Positions 9,578 to 16,570 of a DNA stretch of 64,000 bases are shown piece after piece. The DNA lies in assembly GCA_966212505.1 (NCBI GenBank), contig CBIHRS010000011.1:75477-139476 (forward strand). Reading direction: 5' to 3'. Numbering within the stretch: the stretch's first letter is position 1; every line of letters begins with the position of its first letter. The DNA comes from CAMLIZ01 sp966212505 (GTDB lineage: Bacteria; Pseudomonadota; Gammaproteobacteria; Burkholderiales; Burkholderiaceae_C). Both the position numbers and the translations under genes were made by a program. A model generated the notes under the pieces. The model saw nothing but the letters and a program-made list of their open reading frames with translations, was not told the origin of the DNA and made no database searches.

Positions 9578-9593
9578 TCACACGGCCGTGTGA
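9578..9593. promoter_or_regulatory. Perfect 16-bp palindrome, probable operator
   Basis: TCACACGGCCGTGTGA is an exact palindrome in the divergent intergenic region between the 194-aa gene and the flavin oxidoreductase. Size and symmetry suit a TetR-type or similar dimeric repressor; the cognate regulator is not evident in the window. Confidence 0.5.
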
Positions 9594-9609
9594 ACAAATG
9601 GCTCCGTGC

Positions 9610-9627
9610 GAGTGAACTAGTTCGCTC
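9610..9627. promoter_or_regulatory. Near-perfect 18-bp palindrome, second probable operator
   Basis: GAGTGAACTAGTTCGCTC is symmetric at 16 of 18 positions around CTAG. It lies about 40 bases (centre to centre about 33) from the first palindrome and overlaps a possible promoter of the oxidoreductase (GATAGT at 9636-9641). GTGAAC/GTTCAC-like half sites are common in TetR-family operators. Confidence 0.5.
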
Positions 9628-9713
9628 CTTTGGAGGATAGTGATTGACAACGTCGCGTGCTAACGTTTCCGGCCAGTTGCGTCGCATCGAAGACGCCAGG
9701 AGGGACGAGGAGC

Positions 9714-11273
9714 ATGTGGAAGAGAACCCGCAGGGAGTCCGCTCGCCTGCAAAAGCTGGCCGGCTGGGGACAAAGCGTCGAGGCGCTGGGCGCACCCTTC
9801 AGCAAGCAGGACATCACCAGCCTGCAGCAGCAGCTGCAAGGCGACATCGTGTTGCCGTCCGACCCCGGCTATCCGGCGTCGCGCCAGATGAGCAACCTCG
9901 CGTTCCAGCACTTCCCGCTGCTGATCGCGTATTGCGAGGTGTTCGGCGATGTGCAGCAATGCTTGAAGTTCGCCCATGAGCACCAGCTCTGGGTGACCAC
10001 CCGCTCCGGCGGGCACAGCACCGCCGGCTTCTCGGTCAACAACGGCATGGTCATCGACACCAGCCGCATGAACGGCGTGTATGTCGACCCCGTGGCCAAG
10101 CGCGCCGTGGTGGGCCCCGGCACCAACTGGGCCCACCTCAACGCCACGCTGGCCGACTACAAGCTGCACGTGCCCACGGGGGTGTGCGGCGACGTGTGCG
10201 TGGCCGGCTACATGCAGGGCGGCGGCTACGGCCTCACCACCCGCAAGTTCGGCATGAACTGCGACTGCGTGCTCGACATGCTGGTGATGCTGGCCGACGG
10301 CCGCATCGTGCAGGCCAACGACCAGGTCAACGCCGACCTCTTCTGGGCCATGCGCGGCGGCACCGGCAACAACTTCGGCATCCTGCTGCAGGCCACCTAC
10401 CAGCTGCACGACCTGCCGCCGCTGTGGGGCTACGGCCTGCGCTGGACCATGGACACCGCGCCCGAAGGCCTGGCCATGCTGCAGGCCGGCTACATGGCCG
10501 ATGGGGTCACCGGCGACCTTGGCTACATGGGCGCCTTCGTCTACGAAAGCCAGCCCGACGGCAAGCCGCCGCTGCCGGTATTCATCATGCGCGGCGTGTA
10601 CTGGGGCCCTCGCGAAGAAGGTCTGAAGCTGCTGCAGCCGCTGATCAAGAAGACCGGCGCCACGCTGCAGCTCGACCGCATGGGCACCTACGACGTGTTG
10701 AACGACTGGCTCTTCGAAACCCCCGAGCCGGTGCCCAACTGCCCCGACCTGGCGCGCGAAGACAAGCAGAGCACCATCATCGCCAAGCGCCTAAAGGCCA
10801 AGGACTGGAAGAAAGTCTGCGACATGTTCCAGACCAGCCCCACCAGCTGGAACTGCTTCGTGATCGAGCCCTACGGCGGCAAGGTGAACGAGCTGCCGCG
10901 CGACTTCAATGCCTGGATCCACCGCGACGCCGACATGGACATCTTCGTCGACGTGTTCTGGATGAGCGACGCGCAGCGCATCGAGGCGCAAGCTTGGCTA
11001 GACAAGTGCATGAAGGTGCTCGACGGCTACAGCAACGGCGAGAGCTACCAGAACTACCCCCGCCTCTCGCAGCTCGACTACCGCGAGCGCTACTGGAAGG
11101 ATGCCTTCCCCAAGCTGCTGGCGATCAAGCGCAAGTACGACCCGGAGAACTTCTTCCACTATGCGCAGAGCATCTCGCCGGCTAAGGGGGGGAAGTGGCC
11201 GAAGGTCGGGAAGGGGGATGGGGTGGTGGATTGGAAAGCCGGTGCAGGTATTTCGTCGTCTAAATCACGTTAG
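9714..11273 (+). CDS. FAD-linked oxidoreductase, berberine-bridge-enzyme type with predicted bicovalent flavin
   Basis: 519 residues from ATG 9714, preceded by a GGAGGGACGAGGAGC ribosome site. FAD-binding type 4 (VAO) fold: TTRSGGHSTAGFSV contains His101, and VPTGVCGDVCVAGYMQGGGYG contains Cys158, the two positions that carry 8-alpha-histidyl and 6-S-cysteinyl FAD links in berberine-bridge-like oxidases. The C-terminal BBE-type segment is seen in YRERYW...LLAIKRKYDPENFFHYAQSI. Known family members oxidise sugars, alcohols or alkaloid-like substrates with oxygen. No Tat or Sec signal is seen. The last codons and TAG stop lie at the edge of an inserted cassette (GTTAGAC at 11269). Substrate unknown. 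Confidence 0.85.
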   Translation: MWKRTRRESARLQKLAGWGQSVEALGAPFSKQDITSLQQQLQGDIVLPSDPGYPASRQMSNLAFQHFPLLIAYCEVFGDVQQCLKFAHEHQLWVTTRSGGHSTAGFSVNNGMVIDTSRMNGVYVDPVAKRAVVGPGTNWAHLNATLADYKLHVPTGVCGDVCVAGYMQGGGYGLTTRKFGMNCDCVLDMLVMLADGRIVQANDQVNADLFWAMRGGTGNNFGILLQATYQLHDLPPLWGYGLRWTMDTAPEGLAMLQAGYMADGVTGDLGYMGAFVYESQPDGKPPLPVFIMRGVYWGPREEGLKLLQPLIKKTGATLQLDRMGTYDVLNDWLFETPEPVPNCPDLAREDKQSTIIAKRLKAKDWKKVCDMFQTSPTSWNCFVIEPYGGKVNELPRDFNAWIHRDADMDIFVDVFWMSDAQRIEAQAWLDKCMKVLDGYSNGESYQNYPRLSQLDYRERYWKDAFPKLLAIKRKYDPENFFHYAQSISPAKGGKWPKVGKGDGVVDWKAGAGISSSKSR

Positions 11274-11275
11274 AC
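11269..11275 (+). other. Integron-type core site GTTAGAC, left boundary of the cassette array
   Basis: GTTAGAC fits the GTTRRRY core at which integron integrases cut between G and TT. The mirror sequence GTCTAA lies at 11258-11263, making a small inverted repeat across the junction. The TAG inside this core serves as the stop codon of the oxidoreductase. Could be chance, but the same core recurs at 12167 and, degenerate, at 12965. Confidence 0.5.
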
Positions 11276-11297
11276 CTCGGGAAACCGACTTACTGCC

Positions 11298-12110
11298 ATG
11301 AAGCAACGTGAAAAATTCGAGAACGGCATTTACTCGATCAGGTTTGTTGGCGAGGAGCTGTCTGAAAGAGGCGTCAGCATCTACGATCTCTCCAACTCGC
11401 TTCTGGCGCTCCAGCGAATTGTTCACAAAGCACACCTATCCCTAGAAGACCGCCTAGTAAAAGGAGCATTCCCGGACAAAGAAGATCGGCAACGATTGGC
11501 CCTGCAGCTTGGCGAGCGTAGGCGGCAATCTGATGCGTTCGCGCTAATTCCGATCCTCACAGATCCGCAAGTTCAGCAGTACATGCTCAAACTCGCGGAC
11601 TATGTGGCTTCTGGAATCGTCGGCTACTACGTCGGGGATGTTCTCAAGAGAGTGCAGAGCGAAAAGGATCCCAACAAGCAGATCTTCATTGGCTCCATCT
11701 ATACCGAAGTAGCGAATATCGTTAACCGAGTCGACGCATCTGGCGGGGTGGAAGGCATAAACATTGGACTCCCGTCCCGAGGCCGAGAGACGATCGCAAC
11801 GTTCGATTCCAACACCAAGGAATACCTAAGCTCGATCAAGGGAGAGGTCGTACTCGGTAGCTATCAAGAAATCCAAGGCAAAGTCTATAAGTTCTACCCT
11901 GCCAGCAGGATTGTGGCCATTCGCAGAAGCGGCGGTCGAACAGTCAGCGTCTTCCTAAACGAAAAAGATTTTGATCGAATCCGATATCTGAGAGAGAGCA
12001 ACCCTAGCTTCATCTTTCGCGGTCACCCGCGATTTCAGTTCGGCGTAGAGACGAAGGTCGTCTCGGAGTTCGTAGCTGATGAGATCGAATACTTCTCGCC
12101 CGAGGCCTAA
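11298..12110 (+). CDS. Uncharacterised 270-residue cassette protein
   Basis: ATG 11298, no strong ribosome site. Starts MKQREKFENGIYSIRF, then a helical stretch SIYDLSNSLLALQRIVHKA and SDAFALIPILTDPQVQQYML, a short hydrophobic SGIVGYYVGDVLKRVQ segment, and a C-terminal beta-rich domain (KGEVVLGSYQEIQGKVYKFYP). It reminds me of a widespread unnamed accessory-region family, possibly DUF7946-like, but this is not verified. Its TAA stop is embedded in the attC R'' box, as is common for cassette genes. No function is assigned. Confidence 0.7.
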   Translation: MKQREKFENGIYSIRFVGEELSERGVSIYDLSNSLLALQRIVHKAHLSLEDRLVKGAFPDKEDRQRLALQLGERRRQSDAFALIPILTDPQVQQYMLKLADYVASGIVGYYVGDVLKRVQSEKDPNKQIFIGSIYTEVANIVNRVDASGGVEGINIGLPSRGRETIATFDSNTKEYLSSIKGEVVLGSYQEIQGKVYKFYPASRIVAIRRSGGRTVSVFLNEKDFDRIRYLRESNPSFIFRGHPRFQFGVETKVVSEFVADEIEYFSPEA

Positions 12111-12173
12111 CCCTTCCATCGCGAGGAGGTCACCCGGCAACGCAGGTGACGCCTCTGATGTCAAACGTTAAGC
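12105..12173 (+). other. attC-like recombination site (69 bp)
   Basis: R'' box GCCTAAC (12105-12111) and R' box GTTAAGC (12167-12173) are complementary at 6 of 7 positions. Inside them CCATC..GAGG..GTCACC (12116-12134) pairs with GGTGAC.CCTC.GATG (12145-12160), leaving unpaired bases like the extrahelical bases of attC; the apical 6-bp stem is 12129-12134 with 12145-12150. Size and architecture fit integron attC sites. Confidence 0.65.
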
Positions 12174-12175
12174 AA

Positions 12176-12181
12176 TAGGAG
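12176..12181 (+). promoter_or_regulatory. Strong ribosome-binding site within the second cassette
   Basis: TAGGAGGCC provides an AGGAGG core about 10 bases before the ATG at 12192. The site lies just inside the cassette boundary, so the gene carries its own translation signal while depending on outside transcription. Confidence 0.6.
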
Positions 12182-12191
12182 GCCTTGCGTC

Positions 12192-12902
12192 ATGCTTGAG
12201 CACATTCTCGGAACTATGCTTGGTGCCGGCATCCTCGGGGGGCTCATCAATTCATATCTTTCTGATCCCCAAATCGAGAAGCCTCTGTCTTGGTGGCAGC
12301 ACCTGATCGTAGGGGTAGGTGCGGCTTTCATGGTTCCAGTCTTTCTGAACATGATCTCGAGTCACTTGATCTCAGAGATTACAGGCACGGCAATGACATC
12401 GGAAATTCTGTCTAAGTTGCTGGTGCTAGCGGGGTTTTGCCTGTTGGCGGCAGTGTCCTCGCGCGCGTTCATTCGGTCTATGACCGATCGGCTCCTTCAA
12501 GAGGTTTCGGCGGCAAAGCAGGAGGCTTCGGCGGCGAAACAGGAAGCGAAGGAGGCAAAGGAGCAGGCGGAGAACGCCGAAGCAGTCGCCTCGCTCAGCG
12601 TGGAACCTCCTGAGCCGCAAGAATCCTCCCCAACTGCATCCGAGGCGGCAGGCCTCGCCGCCTCATCTGTTTCGGACGTAACCGATACAGAGCGGAAGAT
12701 ATTGAAGGCCATGATCGAGAGCCGCTTCGCAATGCGGTCGCTCACGGGCATTGCGAAAGAAGCTCAGCTCTCCACGGCGCAGGTAAATCAAGCCATGGGC
12801 CGCTTATTGGAAAGAGCACTTGTCGCGGAAGGAAAGAACAAGGATGGACAGCTACGTTGGTATCCAACAGCTCAGGGGCGGAAGGTCGCGAGTGAGGCAT
12901 AG
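12192..12902 (+). CDS. Membrane protein with coiled coil and C-terminal winged helix; YEATS-associated-helix type
   Basis: 236 residues. Two to three N-terminal transmembrane helices (TMLGAGILGGLINSYL; WWQHLIVGVGAAFMVPVFLNMIS; LSKLLVLAGFCLLAAVSSRAF, to about residue 95), then an Ala/Glu/Lys heptad coiled coil (about 100-135), a Pro/Ser linker, and a C-terminal MarR-like winged helix (TDTERKILKAMIES...GIAKEAQLSTAQVNQAMGRLLERALV). GGLINSYL, VPVFLNMISSHLI and AFIRSMTDRLL match my memory of bacterial proteins named YEATS-associated helix-containing protein. No YEATS domain is present here. A membrane-tethered sensor is inferred. Second gene of the cassette pair. Confidence 0.65.
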   Translation: MLEHILGTMLGAGILGGLINSYLSDPQIEKPLSWWQHLIVGVGAAFMVPVFLNMISSHLISEITGTAMTSEILSKLLVLAGFCLLAAVSSRAFIRSMTDRLLQEVSAAKQEASAAKQEAKEAKEQAENAEAVASLSVEPPEPQESSPTASEAAGLAASSVSDVTDTERKILKAMIESRFAMRSLTGIAKEAQLSTAQVNQAMGRLLERALVAEGKNKDGQLRWYPTAQGRKVASEA

Positions 12903-12971
12903 CATCTCCGTCGAGCGGCGCCTTTGACGGCGGCGCCGTCGGCAAGCCGCCGCGGGTGTTGAACGTTAGAA
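12897..12971 (+). other. Degenerate attC-like site, right boundary of the array
   Basis: The right core GTTAGAA (12965-12971) matches GTTRRRY at 6 of 7. The left box is poor (GCATAGC, 12897-12903, overlapping the gene's TAG). Between them GCGGCG (12915-12920) pairs with CGCCGC (12948-12953), enclosing an inner hairpin GACGGC-GGC-GCCGTC (12926-12940). Foldable like an attC site but not canonical. Confidence 0.4.
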
Positions 12972-13129
12972 CTTGTTGACTCTCACCGATCATCACCACC
13001 TGGGTATGCAGGTCCGCCTCTGCGGCTCTTTGAATCGATTGCACCACCACATCGTGGTCTAGTGCCCGAGCAACAAACCATCGCGTCACGTGGGCGAGTC
13101 CTCGCCGACCACCCCTTGAGAAGGATCTC
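12972..13129. other. Intergenic stretch with an open minus-strand frame, possible gene remnant
   Basis: Between the cassette array and the LodA-like operon. The minus strand reads without stops through a protein-like sequence (…VTRWFVARALDHDVVVQ…QVVMIGESQQVL) that breaks off exactly at the cassette core. I cannot name a family. It may be the tail of a gene interrupted by the insertion, or chance. GAGAAGGA at 13118-13125 is the ribosome site of the next gene. Confidence 0.35.
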
Positions 13130-14815
13130 ATGCGCACTCTCCTCAGCATCTTCTTCACCCCCCCCATGGCCATCGGCCGCGTCGGCGCCAGCCCCACTCC
13201 GCTGGAGGCCTTCGAATGGCACACCTCCCGCGCGGCCCATGGTGGCGTGCAGACGGTGATCCGCCCCGCGATCAGCTTCCGCGTGCGCGACGACGCCACG
13301 CTCGAGCCCTACTGGCCCAAGGTGATCCACTTCAAGGACGAAGACGGCGCGGTGCGCCCGGTGGCGCCGTTCTTCGAGCTGTGGGGCCGCTTCCAGAATC
13401 CTGAGGACGGCAGCGTCGACGAACTGCCGCTCACGCCGTCGCTGCTCACCGAGCTGGGCATCACGATGCGGCACATCGCGCTCGAGGTCACGGCGGGCAA
13501 CTTCAAGGCGGCGCGGCGGCTGGCCGATGCGGCCACCGGCGTGGCCGACATGGGCTGCAGCTTCACGGCGCGCATCGACATTGCGGGCGACGACCATGCG
13601 CCGCATGAGCTGCTGGCCTTCAGCCGCCACACCTCGGGGCAGCCGGCGCTGGTGTCGCCCGACAAGCCGATTCCGCTGGGCTCGGTGCAGTGGCTGCGGC
13701 CGCGCGACGAGGTGGCGCCGCATTTCGAAGAGGTCGATCTCGATGTGCTGCGCCTGCGCTTCACGCCCGCCGTGGGCACGGTGTATGGCCCGCCGAGCGC
13801 GGTGGTGGGCATCGATCGGCTGGCCGTCACCGGCGCGGTCGATGCCTTCCAGCTCGAAGGCACCGAGACGGGCCGCATGCATGTGATCGTGCCGGCCGAG
13901 AACCGCTTCCTCAACGAAGACACGCCCTACGTGCGCTACCGCATGCTCACCGGCCAGTGGGAAGACCCGCAGCCGCAGGATGGCTACGACGGCGCCGACG
14001 ATGGCGACAACACCGCCTGGGGCGTGGTCGACGACAGCTGCGATGCGCTGATCACCGCCACGCTGGCCTGGCGCGACCAGCGCTACCGCTGCAATGCGCG
14101 GGTGTTCGTCGGCCCGCCCGATTTCGCGCCCGATCGCCGGCCGTTCTATGGCGTGGACGCCGATCTGGCCGACCGCGACGATGCGTTGGTCACGGTCACG
14201 GCCGAGAACTTCGATGCGGTCAAGAAAGAGGTGGTCCAGCTGTTCCGCCGCGCCTTCGAAACCGCGTCGTCGCTCAACATGGACCAGGCGCGCACCGAAG
14301 GCCTGCAGGACAACTCGATGCACACCACGGCCACGCATCGGCTGCCCGCCACCGGCCCCACCAGCATGACGCGCACCGACAAGCCCTGGGTCGACCGCAC
14401 GCCCGACCTCACGCCGGGCCAGCAGGCCTCGGTGTTCAGCACCGGCAGCGCGCGCGGCGACACGCTGCCGTTCACGCAGGTGCCGGCCTTCGTGCACACG
14501 CAGCTGATGGACGAGACCATCCTGATGGACTTCCTGCGCCGGCGCCACCACCACGTGCGGCGCCTGCTGCGCCCGGCCTTCGGCATCGTGCCCGAGCTCG
14601 ACGAGAACCCCAGCCCCGACCCGCACCCCGAGTTCCGCGATCCGCGGGTCGACCGCGACCTGCAGCACGACATGCGCATGCCGCCCTACATGCGCGATGC
14701 CTACTGGGTGCCGCTGTCGCTCACGCGCCGGCAGTACCGCATGATGCTGAGCTTCCTCGACTACATCGCCGAAGAGGAGCTGGCGCAGAACGACATCGAG
14801 GAGGGCCACGCATGA
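13130..14815 (+). CDS. LodA N-terminal-like protein, first gene of a split quinone-oxidase-like operon
   Basis: 561 residues. The opening FTPPMAIGRVGASPTPLEAF resembles the start of LodA-family (cysteine tryptophylquinone amino-acid oxidase) proteins, where an A.GVARVGNSP motif begins a beta-rich N-terminal domain; APFFELWGRF also fits. The C-terminal part is beta/loop-rich, with a His-rich RRRHHHVRRLLRPAFGIVPELDENP segment. Only three cysteines are obvious (MGCSF, DSCDAL, YRCNAR), each near acidic residues that could be thioether partners. No signal peptide or membrane helix. The stop overlaps the next start (ATGA). Role as half of a quinone enzyme is an inference. Confidence 0.55.
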   Translation: MRTLLSIFFTPPMAIGRVGASPTPLEAFEWHTSRAAHGGVQTVIRPAISFRVRDDATLEPYWPKVIHFKDEDGAVRPVAPFFELWGRFQNPEDGSVDELPLTPSLLTELGITMRHIALEVTAGNFKAARRLADAATGVADMGCSFTARIDIAGDDHAPHELLAFSRHTSGQPALVSPDKPIPLGSVQWLRPRDEVAPHFEEVDLDVLRLRFTPAVGTVYGPPSAVVGIDRLAVTGAVDAFQLEGTETGRMHVIVPAENRFLNEDTPYVRYRMLTGQWEDPQPQDGYDGADDGDNTAWGVVDDSCDALITATLAWRDQRYRCNARVFVGPPDFAPDRRPFYGVDADLADRDDALVTVTAENFDAVKKEVVQLFRRAFETASSLNMDQARTEGLQDNSMHTTATHRLPATGPTSMTRTDKPWVDRTPDLTPGQQASVFSTGSARGDTLPFTQVPAFVHTQLMDETILMDFLRRRHHHVRRLLRPAFGIVPELDENPSPDPHPEFRDPRVDRDLQHDMRMPPYMRDAYWVPLSLTRRQYRMMLSFLDYIAEEELAQNDIEEGHA

Positions 14816-16569
14816 GCAACGGCAACGCTGAATTCAAGCCGCGCAACCGCACGGCGCGCGCCGCATCGGTGGTGGGCAATCCCGCGAGCGCGCGGCTCGA
14901 CGATGCGGTGGGCAACTGCTTTCCCGGCCTCGAGCTCGATGTGCGCAACCTCGATGGCCGCTTCTTCCCCGGCTTGTTGTTCCGGATCGTCGCGGCGCCG
15001 CTCACGCCGCTGCCCGGCACCACGCCCGACGAGGGCGGCGCGCGGCTGGTCACGGTGTGCTGGCAGAACGACCCGATGCTTCCCGAGCGCAGCCCGCTGC
15101 CCTGGGTGCAGGCGTTGCTGGCGCAGTTGAGTGGCGACGTGGGCAACACGCTGAGCGTGGGCCGCTGGTACCTGCAGTGGGTGGAGCAGGGCGGCAAGCG
15201 CATCTCGATGATCCAGCCCAACGGCCAGCCGTATGACGGCAAGCCGGTGTGGCGCATGATCCGCATGCTGGTGCCCGACGTGCCCCTGCGCATCGGCCTC
15301 GTGCGGCGCGACGTGCCTGCGCCGCAGCCGGTGATCGAGCTCGATGGCTTCCGCCGCCGCTACACCACGCCCGATGGCGTGATCTCGCCGGTGTACGAGC
15401 CCGGCGAGCTCACGCAGAGCCTGTGCAACCCCTGGCAGCACGATTTCCGCGACTGCGCCTGCTACTACTGGGCCTCCAACCATCCTGACGTGGTGACGGC
15501 GCAGGCCAAGGGCCCCGAGATCCCCGGCGGCGAGCCGATCGATTCCGTCACCGCGCTCACCTACCTCGACTGGCTGCGGCGCGATCGCACGCCGGCCGGC
15601 GAGGTGGCGGTGCCCGACGTGCGCTCGGCCGCGCGCCCTGATCAGATCGACCATTTCGAGATCAACTGGCGCTGGCAGGAGCTCAACTTCGTGATCGGCG
15701 GCCGCGAGATCGCCGACACCTACGTGCCCACCGAGCCCGACCATGCCGAGCCGTACAAGGATGCGGCCGAGATGATCGACAAGCTCGAGAACGACCTGGC
15801 GCCGATGGAGATGACGCTGGCGATCGAGTACCTGTACTCGCTGTTCTCGCTGCTGTCGCCCGACGAGGCGCCGCACGACCGCTGGCACACGATGCGCGAC
15901 GACCTCCAATCGGTGCGGCAGTCGCTCACCATCGTGGCGGTGAGCGAGATGACGCACCTGCGCTGGGTCAACCAGCTGCTGTGGTCGCTGGATGAGGCGG
16001 GCTTCTATCCGCCGGGCAGGCATTACACGCCGGTGGTGCGCCACAGCCAGCAGGGGCCGGTGGGGCTCAACGGGCTGCATGGCCCGGCGCTGCGCGTGCT
16101 GGATTTCGAGGCGCTCGAGGCCTACATCCGCGTCGAGCGGCCGGGCGGCAAGCTCGACACCGCCTATGCGCGCACGGTGGCCACGCTGGAGCAGCGCGGC
16201 CCCGACCACAAGCACATCTACCCGCGCCACCTCTACGAGCTGGCCGCCAAGATCGACAGCGATGGCATGCAGCACTGGGAGCGCTTCCGCGAGATGCGGC
16301 GCGTGCTGAACACGTATAGACAAGCACGGCCGCTGCCCTACCTGCGCAACGTCCGCCTCGGCACGCGGGCCGAGACGGCTGCGGCGCTCGAGGCCTACGA
16401 GGCGCTGCAGACCGACCTGCGCCACGCCTATGCGCACGAGGCGGCGCGCGAGTTCGAGCTGGCGCAGCAGGCCATCGGCCGCGCCCGCAAGCTGATGGAC
16501 CTGCTCAACCGCGAGGCCGAGGCGCTGGCCGCGCGCGGCATCGGCGTGCCGTTCTTCTCGGTGCCCTGA
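14812..16569 (+). CDS. LodA C-terminal-like domain fused to a ferritin-like diiron domain
   Basis: 585 residues; a GAGGAGGG ribosome site sits inside the previous gene's end. Residues 29-54 (RLDDAVGNCFPGLELDVRNL, Cys36) and 205-225 (CNPWQHDFRDCACYYWASNHP; Trp208, Cys215, Cys217, Trp220) resemble the LodA blocks that supply the cysteine and tryptophan of the quinone cofactor. Residues about 325-560 look like a four-helix ferritin-like domain: Glu339 in AIEYLYSL, Glu379/His382 in SEMTHL, and an atypical DGMQH (484-488). Such a fusion is not one I know. It precedes two maturation-enzyme genes in the same operon. Enzymatic role unproven. Confidence 0.6.
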   Translation: MSNGNAEFKPRNRTARAASVVGNPASARLDDAVGNCFPGLELDVRNLDGRFFPGLLFRIVAAPLTPLPGTTPDEGGARLVTVCWQNDPMLPERSPLPWVQALLAQLSGDVGNTLSVGRWYLQWVEQGGKRISMIQPNGQPYDGKPVWRMIRMLVPDVPLRIGLVRRDVPAPQPVIELDGFRRRYTTPDGVISPVYEPGELTQSLCNPWQHDFRDCACYYWASNHPDVVTAQAKGPEIPGGEPIDSVTALTYLDWLRRDRTPAGEVAVPDVRSAARPDQIDHFEINWRWQELNFVIGGREIADTYVPTEPDHAEPYKDAAEMIDKLENDLAPMEMTLAIEYLYSLFSLLSPDEAPHDRWHTMRDDLQSVRQSLTIVAVSEMTHLRWVNQLLWSLDEAGFYPPGRHYTPVVRHSQQGPVGLNGLHGPALRVLDFEALEAYIRVERPGGKLDTAYARTVATLEQRGPDHKHIYPRHLYELAAKIDSDGMQHWERFREMRRVLNTYRQARPLPYLRNVRLGTRAETAAALEAYEALQTDLRHAYAHEAAREFELAQQAIGRARKLMDLLNREAEALAARGIGVPFFSVP

Positions 16570-16570
16570 C

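Larger units (their letters stand above)
11270..12965 (+). mobile_element. Two-cassette array resembling integron gene cassettes without an integrase
   Basis: Between core sites at 11269, 12167 and 12965 lie exactly two units, 11270-12167 and 12168-12965, each with one plus-strand gene in the same direction and one attC-like site at its 3' end. Codon use is visibly AT-richer than in the flanks (many AGA, ATA and TCT codons), which marks recent transfer. No integron integrase is seen anywhere in the window, so this fits a stranded array (attC cluster lacking integrase) or a cassette inserted at a secondary site. Confidence 0.6.

Noticed and set aside
9644..9979. Upstream 111-aa frame with a GGAGG site
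   Set aside because: Overlaps the oxidoreductase out of frame and has shadow composition; could at most be a short leader.
12105..12173. Simple rho-independent terminator
   Set aside because: No T-run, bulged stem, and paired R boxes at both ends fit attC better.
12983..14809. 608-aa minus-strand frame opposite the LodA-like gene
   Set aside because: His/Arg/Ala-rich shadow; plus strand has a ribosome site, coupling and motifs.
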